Of a stretch of 64,000 nucleotides of DNA, positions 33,882 to 42,399 are shown in pieces. The notes under the pieces were generated by a model. The model was not told where the DNA came from and searched no databases. It worked only from the letters and a program-made list of their open reading frames with translations. Each line of letters opens with the position of its first letter. The stretch's first letter is position 1. The DNA is from an uncultured Roseovarius sp. (GTDB taxonomy: Bacteria; Pseudomonadota; Alphaproteobacteria; Rhodobacterales; Rhodobacteraceae). The stretch is taken from NCBI RefSeq assembly GCF_947489715.1, contig NZ_CANLER010000014.1, forward strand, positions 1 to 64,000, written 5' to 3'. The translations under genes and the position numbers were made by a program.

Positions 33882-34115
33882 TTGATCGGCGCAAACAGCG
33901 ATCATCTTGTCATTAGCACGAAACTGTCAACGCTTTGGGTGAGATCCGAAACGACGTTTCTGATGAACTACAAAGCATTAATGCATGCAATGACCGCTCC
34001 CGACGTCGAAACAAAACTACCCAGTGAAAGGCCCAAGAGACAGTTGCGACACACCGATGGCAAGGTCGAATATCTGACACTGGTTGAAAAACCTCGCTCG
34101 GACTTACCGACCTGA
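33882..34115 (+). pseudogene. C-terminal remnant of a racemase like the one at 26448-27569
   Basis: The 77-residue frame G-A-N-S-D-H-L-V-I ... N-Y-K-A-L-M-H-A-M-T-A-P-D-V-E ... K-P-R-S-D-L lines up with the end of the intact racemase (G-A-T-S-D-H-L-V-V ... K-Y-S-A-L-M-R-S-M-S-A-P-G-I-E ... R-N-R-S-D-L-A). Upstream sequence keeps a few matching residues (G-S-V-L-I before the TTG) but no open frame. It is therefore the tail of a second, lost racemase gene, diverged enough that it is not a recent copy. Confidence 0.75.
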
Positions 34116-34136
34116 AGCCACAAAGGAGATTGAAAG

Positions 34137-34370
34137 TTGGCAAAGCTAACAAAAACATCAGTGTTCAAAGCACAAGACTCCAAACCGGAAACGCCGATGG
34201 ACAAAACGACACGTATCGCTAGGAAAATGGTCTAGGACGAAGCTGAACAACGACAAGTTAAGATTGCCCGTCTTCGCAAGGCCCGCCTGGAAAGAGAAGC
34301 AAACACACAACCAAAAACAAGTGCGAAAGCACACGGGACAAGTACATCTATTGCAGTCACAAAGCGATGA
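34137..34370 (+). pseudogene. Small charged protein gene interrupted by an in-frame amber codon
   Basis: TTG start at 34137 with AAAGGAG 8 nt upstream; 78 codons to the TGA at 34368-34370, broken by TAG at 34233-34235. Reading through gives K-T-T-R-I-A-R-K-M-V-*-D-E-A-E-Q-R-Q-V-K-I-A-R-L-R-K-A-R-L-E-R-E-A, a continuous charged helix on both sides of the stop. It resembles short Rhodobacteraceae proteins of unknown role. Inactivated gene, or a suppressed stop. Confidence 0.55.
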
Positions 34371-34516
34371 CACAGAGTCGCTGGTCTCGTGTTTTCGGAT
34401 AATTTCGAACCTCACCGCTCGTATCCTAGTCGAGCGGGACGTAAACAAAAAAAGTCGTTCGAGCCGTGCCTCTCCAAAGCTCAGCAATCGGCCCCACTCT
34501 TTCCAAGGAATTATCC

Positions 34517-34798
34517 ATGTCAAATTCAGACGAGAGCGCAACAAAAATTCACTATATCTGCCAAACATATGTGGAGAAGAAGGCAGGGAGTGATGGGCAA
34601 GCAGGTTTGAAAATAGCTAAACAATTAGAGCATTCCACTGCGTCTGAGGCACAAAACAGAGCCGAAAGGGAGGCTCAATTCGAAGATTGCGCGGGCGCTG
34701 ATGCCTACATGATCAGTGAGGATTCGAACAGTGGCGAAGTTGGATTGCCAAGATTCCTCGTCAGGCTAGGTAATGTCCCGGAATTCGATGATTTCTAA
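34517..34798 (+). CDS. Small acidic hypothetical protein
   Basis: 93 residues. I-H-Y-I-C-Q-T-Y-V-E-K, A-S-E-A-Q-N-R-A-E-R-E-A, C-A-G-A-D-A-Y-M-I-S-E-D, then P-R-F-L-V-R-L-G-N-V-P. This pattern looks like a short conserved Rhodobacteraceae family. The ATG at 34517 has AAGGAA 6 nt upstream. Function unknown. Confidence 0.65.
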   Translation: MSNSDESATKIHYICQTYVEKKAGSDGQAGLKIAKQLEHSTASEAQNRAEREAQFEDCAGADAYMISEDSNSGEVGLPRFLVRLGNVPEFDDF

Positions 34799-35465
34799 AG
34801 TTTAGCAACTGTCCTATGCTCATCCTATGAATTATGCTTGGAGCGCGACACTGTGTCATAAGGCGCATAGCATTTGTTACCAGTAGAAAAGCGGTGATTG
34901 GCGTTAGCGCGATGAAAGTCAACTTTTTCTACGCCTCGATTGTAGGTGCTGACCTCAGTGAATGGGCAATTTGGAAATCGCGCCTCAGACTGGATTTGAA
35001 TGGCAGGTTTGGAGACATCGGCCGCAGCGCAGCGATGAGTGTGCTGCGCCTGCGAGCAGATGCTGCGCCAGCAAACACCCGAAAGCGCAATGGCCGCAAA
35101 GTCCGCATCGCTGTCATCTATTTGCTTTGTAGCTAAGGTCGGTAAGAGCCCTCAGCCGACATGCCATATTTTTGCTGCTAGCGCACAACGAGAGATATTT
35201 TCTGCGCTAGCATTAAGATCTGATTTGCGGTGCAGCAGAAATTGTGGTCGTTCATGCAGCGCGCGGCGATTCTGGAATCACGAACCGCGGGAAAACCGTG
35301 CCTACGCGAGTGCGGCGGATGCATGTGCAGAAATGCGAGAAAGCCGCTCGCGCATGACCCGATCCGGTGCGGTGTGGCGATTTTGTTGGATTTACGCAAC
35401 AATAACCTCGTTGAGACATAATTTCGCCTCGAACAAGGGGCATTTCCGGCCTTGGAACTAACAAC
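34799..35465. other. Gene-free gap before the glycan operon
   Basis: No convincing gene. It holds degenerate repeat-family fragments near 35010-35070 (GCAGCGCAGCGATGAG; AGATGCTGCGCC) and an inverted repeat at 35176-35212. The promoter of the glycan operon should lie near its end. Confidence 0.5.
35176..35212. repeat. 10-bp inverted repeat
   Basis: TGCTAGCGCA and its exact reverse complement, 17 nt apart. No T-run follows. Role unknown. Confidence 0.35.
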
Positions 35466-35477
35466 GTGGACATGATC

Positions 35478-36467
35478 ATGAAACTGGTTGTTCAAATACC
35501 GGCGCTCAACGAGGAAGAAACCCTTGCCGAGGCGATCGCCGCCATTCCCCGTTCCATTCCCGACATCAGCGCAGTCGAAGTGCTGGTCATCGACGATGGC
35601 TCCACCGACCGCACCGTTGAGATCGCTTGGGCTGCAGGGGCCGATCACGTCCTGCAGATGAGCAGCCATGTCGGCCTCGCCCGTGCCTTCAGCGCCGGGA
35701 TCGAACATGCGCTTGCGCTGGGCGCCGATGTGATCGTGAACACCGATGCCGACAATCAATATTGCGCCGATGATATCCCCGCGCTGATCAGCCCGATCCT
35801 GAAACGTCAGGCGCAGATCGTGGTCGGCGCCCGCCCGATCACCGAGATCGAATGCTTCTCACCGCTCAAGAAAGCGCTACAGCGGCTGGGCAGCTGGGTC
35901 GTGCGTCTGGCGAGTAAATCGGAAATCCCCGACGCGCCCAGCGGTTTTCGCGCCTATTCGCGCGATGCCGCCGCCCGGCTCTGTGTGATCAACACCTATA
36001 CCTACACGCTGGAGACGATCATCCAAGCCGGCCGCAAACATATCCCTATGACCTCGGTGCCGGTCCGGGTCAACACCGTCACGCGCCCGTCACGGCTGTT
36101 CAACGGCGTCCGCGAATATGTCACCCGCTCGGCCCGCACCATCCTGCGGGTTTTCGTGATCTACGCGCCACTGCGGTTCTTCCTGTCGCTTTCCGCGATC
36201 TTCGCCCTGCCCGGGCTTTTCGGCGTCGGCCGATTCCTCTATTTCTACGCCACCAATGGCGGCGCCGGGCACGTGCAATCGCTGGTTCTGTCGGGTGTGC
36301 TTATGGCGATGGCGACGATCATGTTCGCCGTCGGCATCCTGGCCGATCTCATCGCCACCAACCGCAATCTGCTGGAAGACGTTCGCGCCCGCGAGTTGCT
36401 GCGCGCCTCGCGCAAACCGGCCGAGGTGATCCCGCTCAATCCGGCAGAGGCGGCGGAAAATGTATAA
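35478..36467 (+). CDS. Family 2 glycosyltransferase with C-terminal membrane helices
   Basis: 329 residues. GT-A fold: V-V-Q-I-P-A-L-N-E-E-E-T-L at the start, V-L-V-I-D-D-G-S-T-D-R-T near 40-51 and N-T-D-A-D-N-Q-Y (metal-binding DxD) near 95-102, as in dolichol/undecaprenyl-phosphate sugar transferases. Two membrane helices follow at about 230-255 and 270-295, so it acts at the inner membrane, probably loading a sugar onto a lipid carrier. ATG at 35478 chosen for spacing to GTGGA; ATG 35472 is possible. First of five tightly packed genes; it overlaps the next by 8 nt. Confidence 0.85.
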   Translation: MKLVVQIPALNEEETLAEAIAAIPRSIPDISAVEVLVIDDGSTDRTVEIAWAAGADHVLQMSSHVGLARAFSAGIEHALALGADVIVNTDADNQYCADDIPALISPILKRQAQIVVGARPITEIECFSPLKKALQRLGSWVVRLASKSEIPDAPSGFRAYSRDAAARLCVINTYTYTLETIIQAGRKHIPMTSVPVRVNTVTRPSRLFNGVREYVTRSARTILRVFVIYAPLRFFLSLSAIFALPGLFGVGRFLYFYATNGGAGHVQSLVLSGVLMAMATIMFAVGILADLIATNRNLLEDVRARELLRASRKPAEVIPLNPAEAAENV

Positions 36468-38130
36468 CCCAACTCTTGGCGAACAGATCGCCGGGCGACC
36501 GGGGGGCATCATCCTTGATCTGATCGTGCGCACTGCCATTGCCGTTGTCTTCGCACTCCTCCTGGTGCTGGCCTACACCCACAATGTGAACTGGGACGAA
36601 TTCTATTTTCTCTCCCACGTCCACGCCTTTCTCGACGGGCGGCTGGACCGGCCGATGCAGACTTTCTTCGTGCATGCCTTCACCTGGCTCAATATGCTTC
36701 CGGGGCAGGAGATGGAGCAGATCTTTGCCGCGCGGCTGGTGATGGTTGGCTGCCTCGGCGTGACCACGTTTTCGATCCATCGGGTCGCCCGGCATTTCAC
36801 CGACCGGCGCTGCGCCGAAATCGCTGCTCTAGGCTTTCTGACCTCGGGCTTCGTGCTGGCCCATGGCGCCAGTTTCCGCGCCGACCCGATCGCCGCGGCT
36901 TTGCTGACCGCGTCGATCGCGATCCTGCTGACCACGCGCCTTTCGGCCCTGCAGATGCTGGCAGCGGCGGGGCTGAGCGCGCTGGCGGTTCTGGTCACGA
37001 TCAAGTCGGCCCTCTACCTGCCCGTCTTTCTGGCCGTGTTGATCTGGCGGATCGACGATCGCGGCGCAGTGTTGCGCATCATCGTGGCGGGGCTTATCGC
37101 GGGCGGAATTTGCGTCTCGCTCTTCCTCTGGCACACGTCAGGCATTCGCGTCGCCGAGGGCAACGAGACCGCGGCCAATGCCAAGGACGCACTCAACACC
37201 ACGCTTCTGAAAAGCGGTTTCTTTCCCCGGGCGACGGAATTGCTCAGCTGGGCCATTTTCAGCATCCCCCAGATCATTCTGATAGGGGTTGCCCTGGCGG
37301 CCAGAGGGAATGCGTGGCGGGCGCTCGTGCTGGTGCTCTTCGCCGCGCCGCTAATTTCCGTGATGATCTACCGCAATGCCTTTGTCTATTTCTTTCCCTT
37401 CGCCGTGCCGCTCCTGATGGTGGCAGTGGCGATTGGAGCACAAAACCTGGCAAACTCGCGGCGGCTGACCCAGCTTGTGGTGGTGATGCTGGCAGGCTTC
37501 GGGCTGCAGGTGGTTCAAACCGTCCCTGAGCGCGCCGAAACACAGCGCGCAACCATCACCGAGATACATCGTCTCTTTCCCAAGCCGGTGACCTATATCG
37601 ATGACAGCCACATGATTGCCTCCTTCCCGAATGCCGGCTTCTTCATGTCGGGTTGGGGCATTGCACGATACCAGGCAGCAGGACAGCCTGTCTTTGCCGG
37701 GATCATTGCCGAACATCAGCCGCCCCTGCTGATCGCCAACAAGACCGCGTTGTCGCAGACCATGGACCCATCGCCGGAAGGGGCGGTCCCGATCCTGCTG
37801 CCCGAGGATCATGCGATCCTGCGCCAGTCCTACGTGCATTACGCCGGGGCGATCTGGCTTGCCGGGCATTCGGTCACGCTGACTGGTGACACGGCGACAA
37901 TTCCCGTGCCATTCCCCGGCACCTACCGGGTGCACTCCAGCCAGCCGGTGCAGATCGGCAACCGCACTGTCGCCGATGGTGCGGTGCTGAATATCGGGTC
38001 GGATCCTTTGACAATCGACGGGCCAACGGGCACGATGGTCACACTGATCTGGGATACGGGCGTGGCCCCGATCGCCCCGGACGGCCTGGGCCGCGACATC
38101 TATGTCGGCTTCCGGATGTTAACCCTATGA
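36460..38130 (+). CDS. Multi-spanning membrane protein, GT-C-type glycosyltransferase-like
   Basis: 556 residues. About ten membrane helices between residues 20 and 345, then a soluble C-terminal domain of about 200 residues. After the first helix comes V-N-W-D-E-F-Y-F-L-S, the acidic loop (D-E) expected in GT-C enzymes that use lipid-linked sugars, as in PMT/ArnT relatives. The soluble end looks beta-rich and may face the periplasm. Overlaps GT2 by 8 nt upstream and the GT4 gene by 4 nt downstream. Probably transfers the sugar loaded by the GT2 product (inference). Confidence 0.75.
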   Translation: MYNPTLGEQIAGRPGGIILDLIVRTAIAVVFALLLVLAYTHNVNWDEFYFLSHVHAFLDGRLDRPMQTFFVHAFTWLNMLPGQEMEQIFAARLVMVGCLGVTTFSIHRVARHFTDRRCAEIAALGFLTSGFVLAHGASFRADPIAAALLTASIAILLTTRLSALQMLAAAGLSALAVLVTIKSALYLPVFLAVLIWRIDDRGAVLRIIVAGLIAGGICVSLFLWHTSGIRVAEGNETAANAKDALNTTLLKSGFFPRATELLSWAIFSIPQIILIGVALAARGNAWRALVLVLFAAPLISVMIYRNAFVYFFPFAVPLLMVAVAIGAQNLANSRRLTQLVVVMLAGFGLQVVQTVPERAETQRATITEIHRLFPKPVTYIDDSHMIASFPNAGFFMSGWGIARYQAAGQPVFAGIIAEHQPPLLIANKTALSQTMDPSPEGAVPILLPEDHAILRQSYVHYAGAIWLAGHSVTLTGDTATIPVPFPGTYRVHSSQPVQIGNRTVADGAVLNIGSDPLTIDGPTGTMVTLIWDTGVAPIAPDGLGRDIYVGFRMLTL

Positions 38131-39311
38131 GCGCCGATCTGTCTCTCACCCCGCCGCGCTCCCCGACTGCCACTGGCGGACCGGAGCCGCGCGGCGGACG
38201 GGTGGTCTTCTGGGGCACGTATGACCTGAGCAAACCGCGCACGCGCATCCTGCGTGACGGGTTGAAGGAACTGGGTGTCGAGGTGGTCGAGATCCACGCC
38301 GAAATCTGGCCGCAGCATGCCGATAAAAGCCAGATGAGCATGGCGGTGATGGCCTGGGCGCTGGTCCGCGCGCTTCTGGCCTATCCGCTACTGATCCTGC
38401 GCTACCTGCGGACACCCTGGCATGAAGCGGTGTTCATTCCCTATCTGGGGGTGCTGGATACGCTGGTGCTCTGGCCCTTTGCCCGGTTGCGACGGCAGCG
38501 GATCACCTGGGACATGTTTCTTTCGCTTTACGATACGGTCGTCCACGATCGCCAGATGGTGTCGCGCAAATCCCCGACCGCATGGGCGCTCTGGGGCACC
38601 GAATGGCTGGCCAGCCGAGCCGCAGACCGCGTCCTGCTCGACACGAAATCCCATGCCGATCACATCGCGCGGATTTTCAGCCTGTCGCCGGGCAAGCTGG
38701 GCGCCGTGCCGGTCGGGGCCGAGCCGGGATCCTTCCGGCGTCTGCCCCCTCCCGAACTCCATGACGGGCCCACGAGGGTGCTGTTCTACGGCCAGCTTAT
38801 CCCCCTGCACGGGCTTCAGACCATTCTGGCCGCCGCCACCTCGGAGAAGGGGCGCGCAATCGACTGGCACCTGATCGGTACCGGGCAAGAGCGTAACCTG
38901 CTCGAATTTGCGCTTGCCGGCGAGGCGCATCCCCACATCACCTGGCAGGATTGGGTGCCTTACGAAGAGTTAACTGGGGCAATCGCCCTGACCGATATCT
39001 GCCTGGGCATTTTCGGCGCCTCGGGCAAGGCCGCATCGGTGGTGCCGAACAAGGTCTATCAGGCGCTGATAGCGGGCCGTTCGGTCATCACAAGGCATTC
39101 ACCCGCTATGACGGAAACCTTTGGCGATGCTGCCCAAGGGATCAAGCTGATCCCCCATTCCGATCCCGAGGCCTTGCTGCAAGCCATCGCCGACTTGCGG
39201 GCCGAGGGCTATCCGGTGTTACCTGAAGGCAAGCTCGACATGGCGCAACCGCATCAGATTGCCCAGACCCTCTGCCAATACCTGTTTCACCCATCGCTTC
39301 AAGCCGGATAG
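38127..39311 (+). CDS. Family 4 glycosyltransferase
   Basis: 394 residues, GT-B fold. N-terminal Rossmann half begins R-V-V-F-W-G-T-Y-D; the C-terminal half has R-V-L-F-Y-G-Q-L-I-P-L-H-G near 215, W-H-L-I-G-T-G near 245 and the donor-binding segment L-G-I-F-G-A-S-G-K-A-A-S-V-V-P-N-K near 295-311, close to the E-x7-E region of GT4 enzymes. Cytoplasmic, membrane-associated, adding a sugar from a nucleotide donor. Start overlaps the previous stop by 4 nt (ATGA). Confidence 0.85.
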   Translation: MSADLSLTPPRSPTATGGPEPRGGRVVFWGTYDLSKPRTRILRDGLKELGVEVVEIHAEIWPQHADKSQMSMAVMAWALVRALLAYPLLILRYLRTPWHEAVFIPYLGVLDTLVLWPFARLRRQRITWDMFLSLYDTVVHDRQMVSRKSPTAWALWGTEWLASRAADRVLLDTKSHADHIARIFSLSPGKLGAVPVGAEPGSFRRLPPPELHDGPTRVLFYGQLIPLHGLQTILAAATSEKGRAIDWHLIGTGQERNLLEFALAGEAHPHITWQDWVPYEELTGAIALTDICLGIFGASGKAASVVPNKVYQALIAGRSVITRHSPAMTETFGDAAQGIKLIPHSDPEALLQAIADLRAEGYPVLPEGKLDMAQPHQIAQTLCQYLFHPSLQAG

Positions 39312-39315
39312 ACCC

Positions 39316-40158
39316 GTGACCGATATGACCGATACCAACCTTACCGCACCCAACCACCATGGCGCCATCATCCGACACAGGCATTTCGGCCTGGCCATCC
39401 CGGCCCTGCAATGGGTGCCGGCCCCGCGCTACCTGATGCGGCGCGATGTCATTCTGAACCTGGCGCAGGGGTTCGCGCCCGGACGGCTTCTGGAAATCGG
39501 ATGCGGGGCGGGCGCCCTGCTGGACGATCTGGCCGGCATGGGATTCTCGGCGGTGGGCGTTGATCAGTCGCCGTCGGCCCGGCGCATCGCCACATCGCTT
39601 CTGGTCGAAACTCCCGCCGCCGAAATCCGCGAAACCTGCGACGGGTTGGCGCCGGAAAGCTTTGATCACCTGACTGCTTTCGAAGTGCTCGAACATATCG
39701 AGGATGACCTGGCCGCGCTTTCCGACTGGGCGCGCTATCTGAAGCCGGGCGGTGCGCTGATGGTTTCGGTCCCCGCGCATCCCGAGCGCTGGAACCCGGC
39801 GGACGCCTGGGCCGGGCACTACCGGCGTTATCGGCGCAGCGATCTTGTGGAGCTAGTCGAAAAGGCCGGGTTCGAGGTCGTGAAGGTGCAGTGCTACGGC
39901 TTTCCGCTGGCCAATATCATGGAACGCCTGAGCGCCCGGATCTACGACAACCAGACCGCCAAACGCGGCGGCAACCAGATGAAGCAGGACGAACGCACCG
40001 GTGCCAGCGGCTCGGACCGCAGCCTGCTGACCAGCATCTGGCCGATCTACAGCTCGCCGCCCGGAACGCTGGCGATGCGGTTGCTCTGGAAGATCCAGAA
40101 GATGTTTTTGAACGGCGACCGCGGGATCGGCTATCTCGTCCTCGCCCGCAAGACCTGA
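39316..40158 (+). CDS. Class I SAM-dependent methyltransferase
   Basis: About 280 residues. SAM motif L-L-E-I-G-C-G-A-G-A-L near residues 58-68, V-G-V-D-Q-S motif near 82, and F-E-V-L-E-H-I-E-D-D near 122. Methyltransf_11/23 type. Starts at a GTG 4 nt after the GT4 stop, or at the ATG at 39325; the frame back to 39259 lies inside the GT4 gene. In this operon it probably methylates a sugar or lipid-linked glycan, a common end modification (inference). Confidence 0.85.
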   Translation: MTDMTDTNLTAPNHHGAIIRHRHFGLAIPALQWVPAPRYLMRRDVILNLAQGFAPGRLLEIGCGAGALLDDLAGMGFSAVGVDQSPSARRIATSLLVETPAAEIRETCDGLAPESFDHLTAFEVLEHIEDDLAALSDWARYLKPGGALMVSVPAHPERWNPADAWAGHYRRYRRSDLVELVEKAGFEVVKVQCYGFPLANIMERLSARIYDNQTAKRGGNQMKQDERTGASGSDRSLLTSIWPIYSSPPGTLAMRLLWKIQKMFLNGDRGIGYLVLARKT

Positions 40159-40162
40159 CTCG

Positions 40163-41080
40163 ATGGCCGCCGCCCTGCGCTATATCGGAACCGCCGCCGC
40201 GCTGATCTTCATCGGCGTCATTCTGGTGCGCCATGCGGGCGACATGCCGGTGTTCGACCTTGGCTCCGGCAGTACCTGGCTTGCATTGTCGGGCGGGTAC
40301 ACCCTCTATTTTCTGTCGCAGATCGTCGGCGCCGCGGCTTGGAGGGCGACGCTGAACATCCACCACACAGCCCTGCCGCGGGCCCGCGCCGAAAGCCAGC
40401 TTCTGGTATCTCAGATCGGGAAATACATCCCCGGAAACGTGGCCCATCTTCTGGGGCGGTTCGGGCTGGCGCGCGCTGATGGGGTGCAGTCTGCCGTCAT
40501 CGCATCATCGCTGCTGCTGGAGGTCGGTTTTCTGGTTACTAGCAGTGTTCTGATCGTCGGCGTGCTGCTGCTGATCAAGCCCGATTTCATCGCCGCGATT
40601 ACGACGAACGTTCCCGAGACCTGGCTGAACAGATCGGCCGTGATGATTTTCTTCGCGCTTCTGGCCGGTATTGCCATCGGCCAGTTCCTGATATGGCGCA
40701 AGGCCGGGAAACCAAAGCTCGTTTTTTCAAAATGCGTTGCCCCGCTGCTGCTGCATGGCTTCAACTTCATGCTGTTGGGAGTATCACTCTGGTGTGTCGC
40801 GCGGGCAATCCACTCGGAAGGCGACGTCAGCCTGCTGCAGTGCACGGCGATCTTCACCACTGCCTGGGTCACTGGTTTTCTGATACCGGGCGCACCGGGT
40901 GGGGTCGGCATTCGGGACGGGATCATCGCCTTGGGCCTCGGGCTTTTCATTGGCCAGGGCGCCGGTCTGGGCGCAGCGGCCGCGCATCGCGTAATCTCGG
41001 TTCTGGGGGATGTCAGCGTCTTCGGGCTGGGACTAGTCTTGCGCCGAAACCGGCGCAACGAAGTGCAGAAGTCTGCGTAG
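40163..41080 (+). CDS. Flippase-like membrane protein (LPG synthase TM/UPF0104 type)
   Basis: 305 residues with about eight membrane helices. Pattern of the lysylphosphatidylglycerol synthase membrane domain: L-L-V-S-Q-I-G-K-Y-I-P-G-N-V-A-H near 90-105 and P-G-A-P-G-G-V-G-I-R-D-G near 243-254, the two best-conserved signatures. Lacks the soluble aminoacyl-transferase domain, so it is not MprF itself; small members of this family sit in glycan operons and are thought to move lipid-linked sugars. Last gene of the five-gene operon, starting 4 nt after the methyltransferase. Confidence 0.8.
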   Translation: MAAALRYIGTAAALIFIGVILVRHAGDMPVFDLGSGSTWLALSGGYTLYFLSQIVGAAAWRATLNIHHTALPRARAESQLLVSQIGKYIPGNVAHLLGRFGLARADGVQSAVIASSLLLEVGFLVTSSVLIVGVLLLIKPDFIAAITTNVPETWLNRSAVMIFFALLAGIAIGQFLIWRKAGKPKLVFSKCVAPLLLHGFNFMLLGVSLWCVARAIHSEGDVSLLQCTAIFTTAWVTGFLIPGAPGGVGIRDGIIALGLGLFIGQGAGLGAAAAHRVISVLGDVSVFGLGLVLRRNRRNEVQKSA

Positions 41081-41617
41081 GAACCCCGTAACAATTCTAC
41101 TTGGTTGCAACATAGGGTGGATTTTTACCATTAAAGGACATCCGACTAGAAGCCAGAGGGTTTATCCAAGAGCCTTATACAAGAACCCGCACAATAGGTG
41201 ATTCCAGTTGCAGTTTCTACGACGGACCCGCCGCTGAGGCGAGCGCATCGGAAGTTCTGATTGTCCTGGGGTCCCGGTATTGGCGGCTTGAAACTTTCTG
41301 CAGTTCGCGTGAGCGACCACAATCTACACCGCAATGCAAATAATAATTTTCAGCGGTGCAGCGAAAATTAGGCACTTCTGAAATGAGCTCGAACCGCCTT
41401 GCGGTGGCGCAGCGATCCGCGATGCTGTCGCGCACTGAGACCGGCCAATCGCCAGATACCGCACTTACCGGCGAACTGTCAGCAAATGCACAGGTTTCTC
41501 GAATTATCACAATGATGGTGTGCCGTTCGTTATCTGGCAGCGGGCATTCCGGCAGGGGGCAGTGATTCATCGCTCGGAGCCCAGATTACCGGATGCTGCG
41601 CTTTGTACGAATGTCGG
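41081..41617. other. Gene-free gap
   Basis: No gene that I can support. A degenerate repeat-family fragment (GATGCTGCGCTTTGTACGAA, TGTCGGCTAAG) lies at about 41592-41622. Confidence 0.5.
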
Positions 41618-41860
41618 CTAAGCCCGTCGGGCGATACATTTGATCTCAACAATGGCGCCCCCACGAACAAAGCCCGCAACCTCGATTGCCGTCCACGTAA
41701 GAAAGGGCTCTTGGACATACTTGGCTCGAATGCTCTTGAACTGGTCGAGGTGGTCACGCAGTCCTACGTGGTAGCTCGTCATCTCGACGAGGTGCTGGAA
41801 ACCCAGTCCGCCTACCTAGTGAGGCCATGGCTTTGTCGTGATTGTTTCTATCGCGCAACG
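41618..41860 (-). pseudogene. Remnant of a RidA (YjgF)-family gene
   Basis: Minus-strand reading gives R-C-A-I-E-T-I-T-T-K-P-W-P-H, an in-frame TAG, then G-L-G-F-Q-H-L-V-E-M-T-S-Y-H-V-G-L-R, K-Y-V-Q-E-P-F-L-T-W-T-A-I-E-V-A-G and G-G-A-I-V-E-I-K-C-I-A-R-R-A-stop. That is the C-terminal two thirds of a RidA enamine/imine deaminase: the V-E-M-T, A-x-x-x-V-E-V-A-G and V-E-I-x-x-I-A signatures are intact. The N-terminus is absent and a stop codon interrupts the frame near 41815. Confidence 0.7.
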
Positions 41861-41946
41861 GAGGCCTCGAGGTTGGTCTCCGCGGCATTCTGATTGGGGC
41901 TGCATTGTTAGTGTAAATGAGGATAATCGCTGTACGAACCTGCGTT

Positions 41947-42204
41947 GTCGTGGTTAGCCAATTGATGAGACTCATGCTCAAAAAAGTTGTTTGTTTTTAT
42001 AAGGCGTTTGGTAATGTTGTTCGTGAGATGGCTACCTTTACTATGAGATGGTCACCTTAACCTTGAAACCGTTTTCGACCTTCCGGAAACTGAAAAATAC
42101 AATGAATATAACAGTTTATAGATATTCATCCTACGATAAGCTTTACCAAATTAGCGTATATGGGCCGCAGTACAGATGAGTCTCATCAATTGGCTAACCA
42201 TGAC
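41947..42204. mobile_element. Small AT-rich element with 29-bp terminal inverted repeats (MITE-like)
   Basis: Left end 41947-41975 and right end 42176-42204 are reverse complements at 28 of 29 positions; the core is CATCAATTGGCTAACCA. The 200 bp between are AT-rich, carry no gene, and include an inner 8-bp inverted repeat (ATGAATAT/ATATTCAT near 42102-42128) and a near-repeat of GAGATGG..ACCTT. The build fits a non-autonomous transposable element. No clear target-site duplication was found, so a structured regulatory region is possible. Confidence 0.6.
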
Positions 42205-42303
42205 ATACGGGGCCAGTTTTTGGTCTCTAATCTCTGTCTAAGACTATCAGGTTTGTGATCATTCCCGTTGATGACGACGGGCGCTCGTCTCAGCGAGGAG
42301 ACC

Positions 42304-42319
42304 CTGCGGAAATCCGCAG
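42304..42319. promoter_or_regulatory. Palindromic operator candidate upstream of sensor kinase gene
   Basis: CTGCGGAAATCCGCAG: 7-bp arms, 81 bp before the kinase start. It differs at a single position from CTGCGGAAAACCGCAG at 45463-45478, before the transporter operon. A shared site before the two units of one regulatory system points to binding by the DctD-like regulator (inference). Confidence 0.6.
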
Positions 42320-42399
42320 AGACGATAATCTGACTCCTATTCGCGCCATTTACACCCCGCATCGTCCTGTACCACAGTGTTCATCAGGGAGAGCCTTTG

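Noticed and set aside
33700-33894. 64-residue minus-strand frame opposite the racemase-remnant flank
   Set aside because: Some protein-like runs, but no ribosome site, no recognised family and overlap with the remnant; too weak to list.
34466-34516. Upstream extension of the small gene at 34517
   Set aside because: The added residues look random and the ribosome site AAGGAA is placed for the ATG at 34517.
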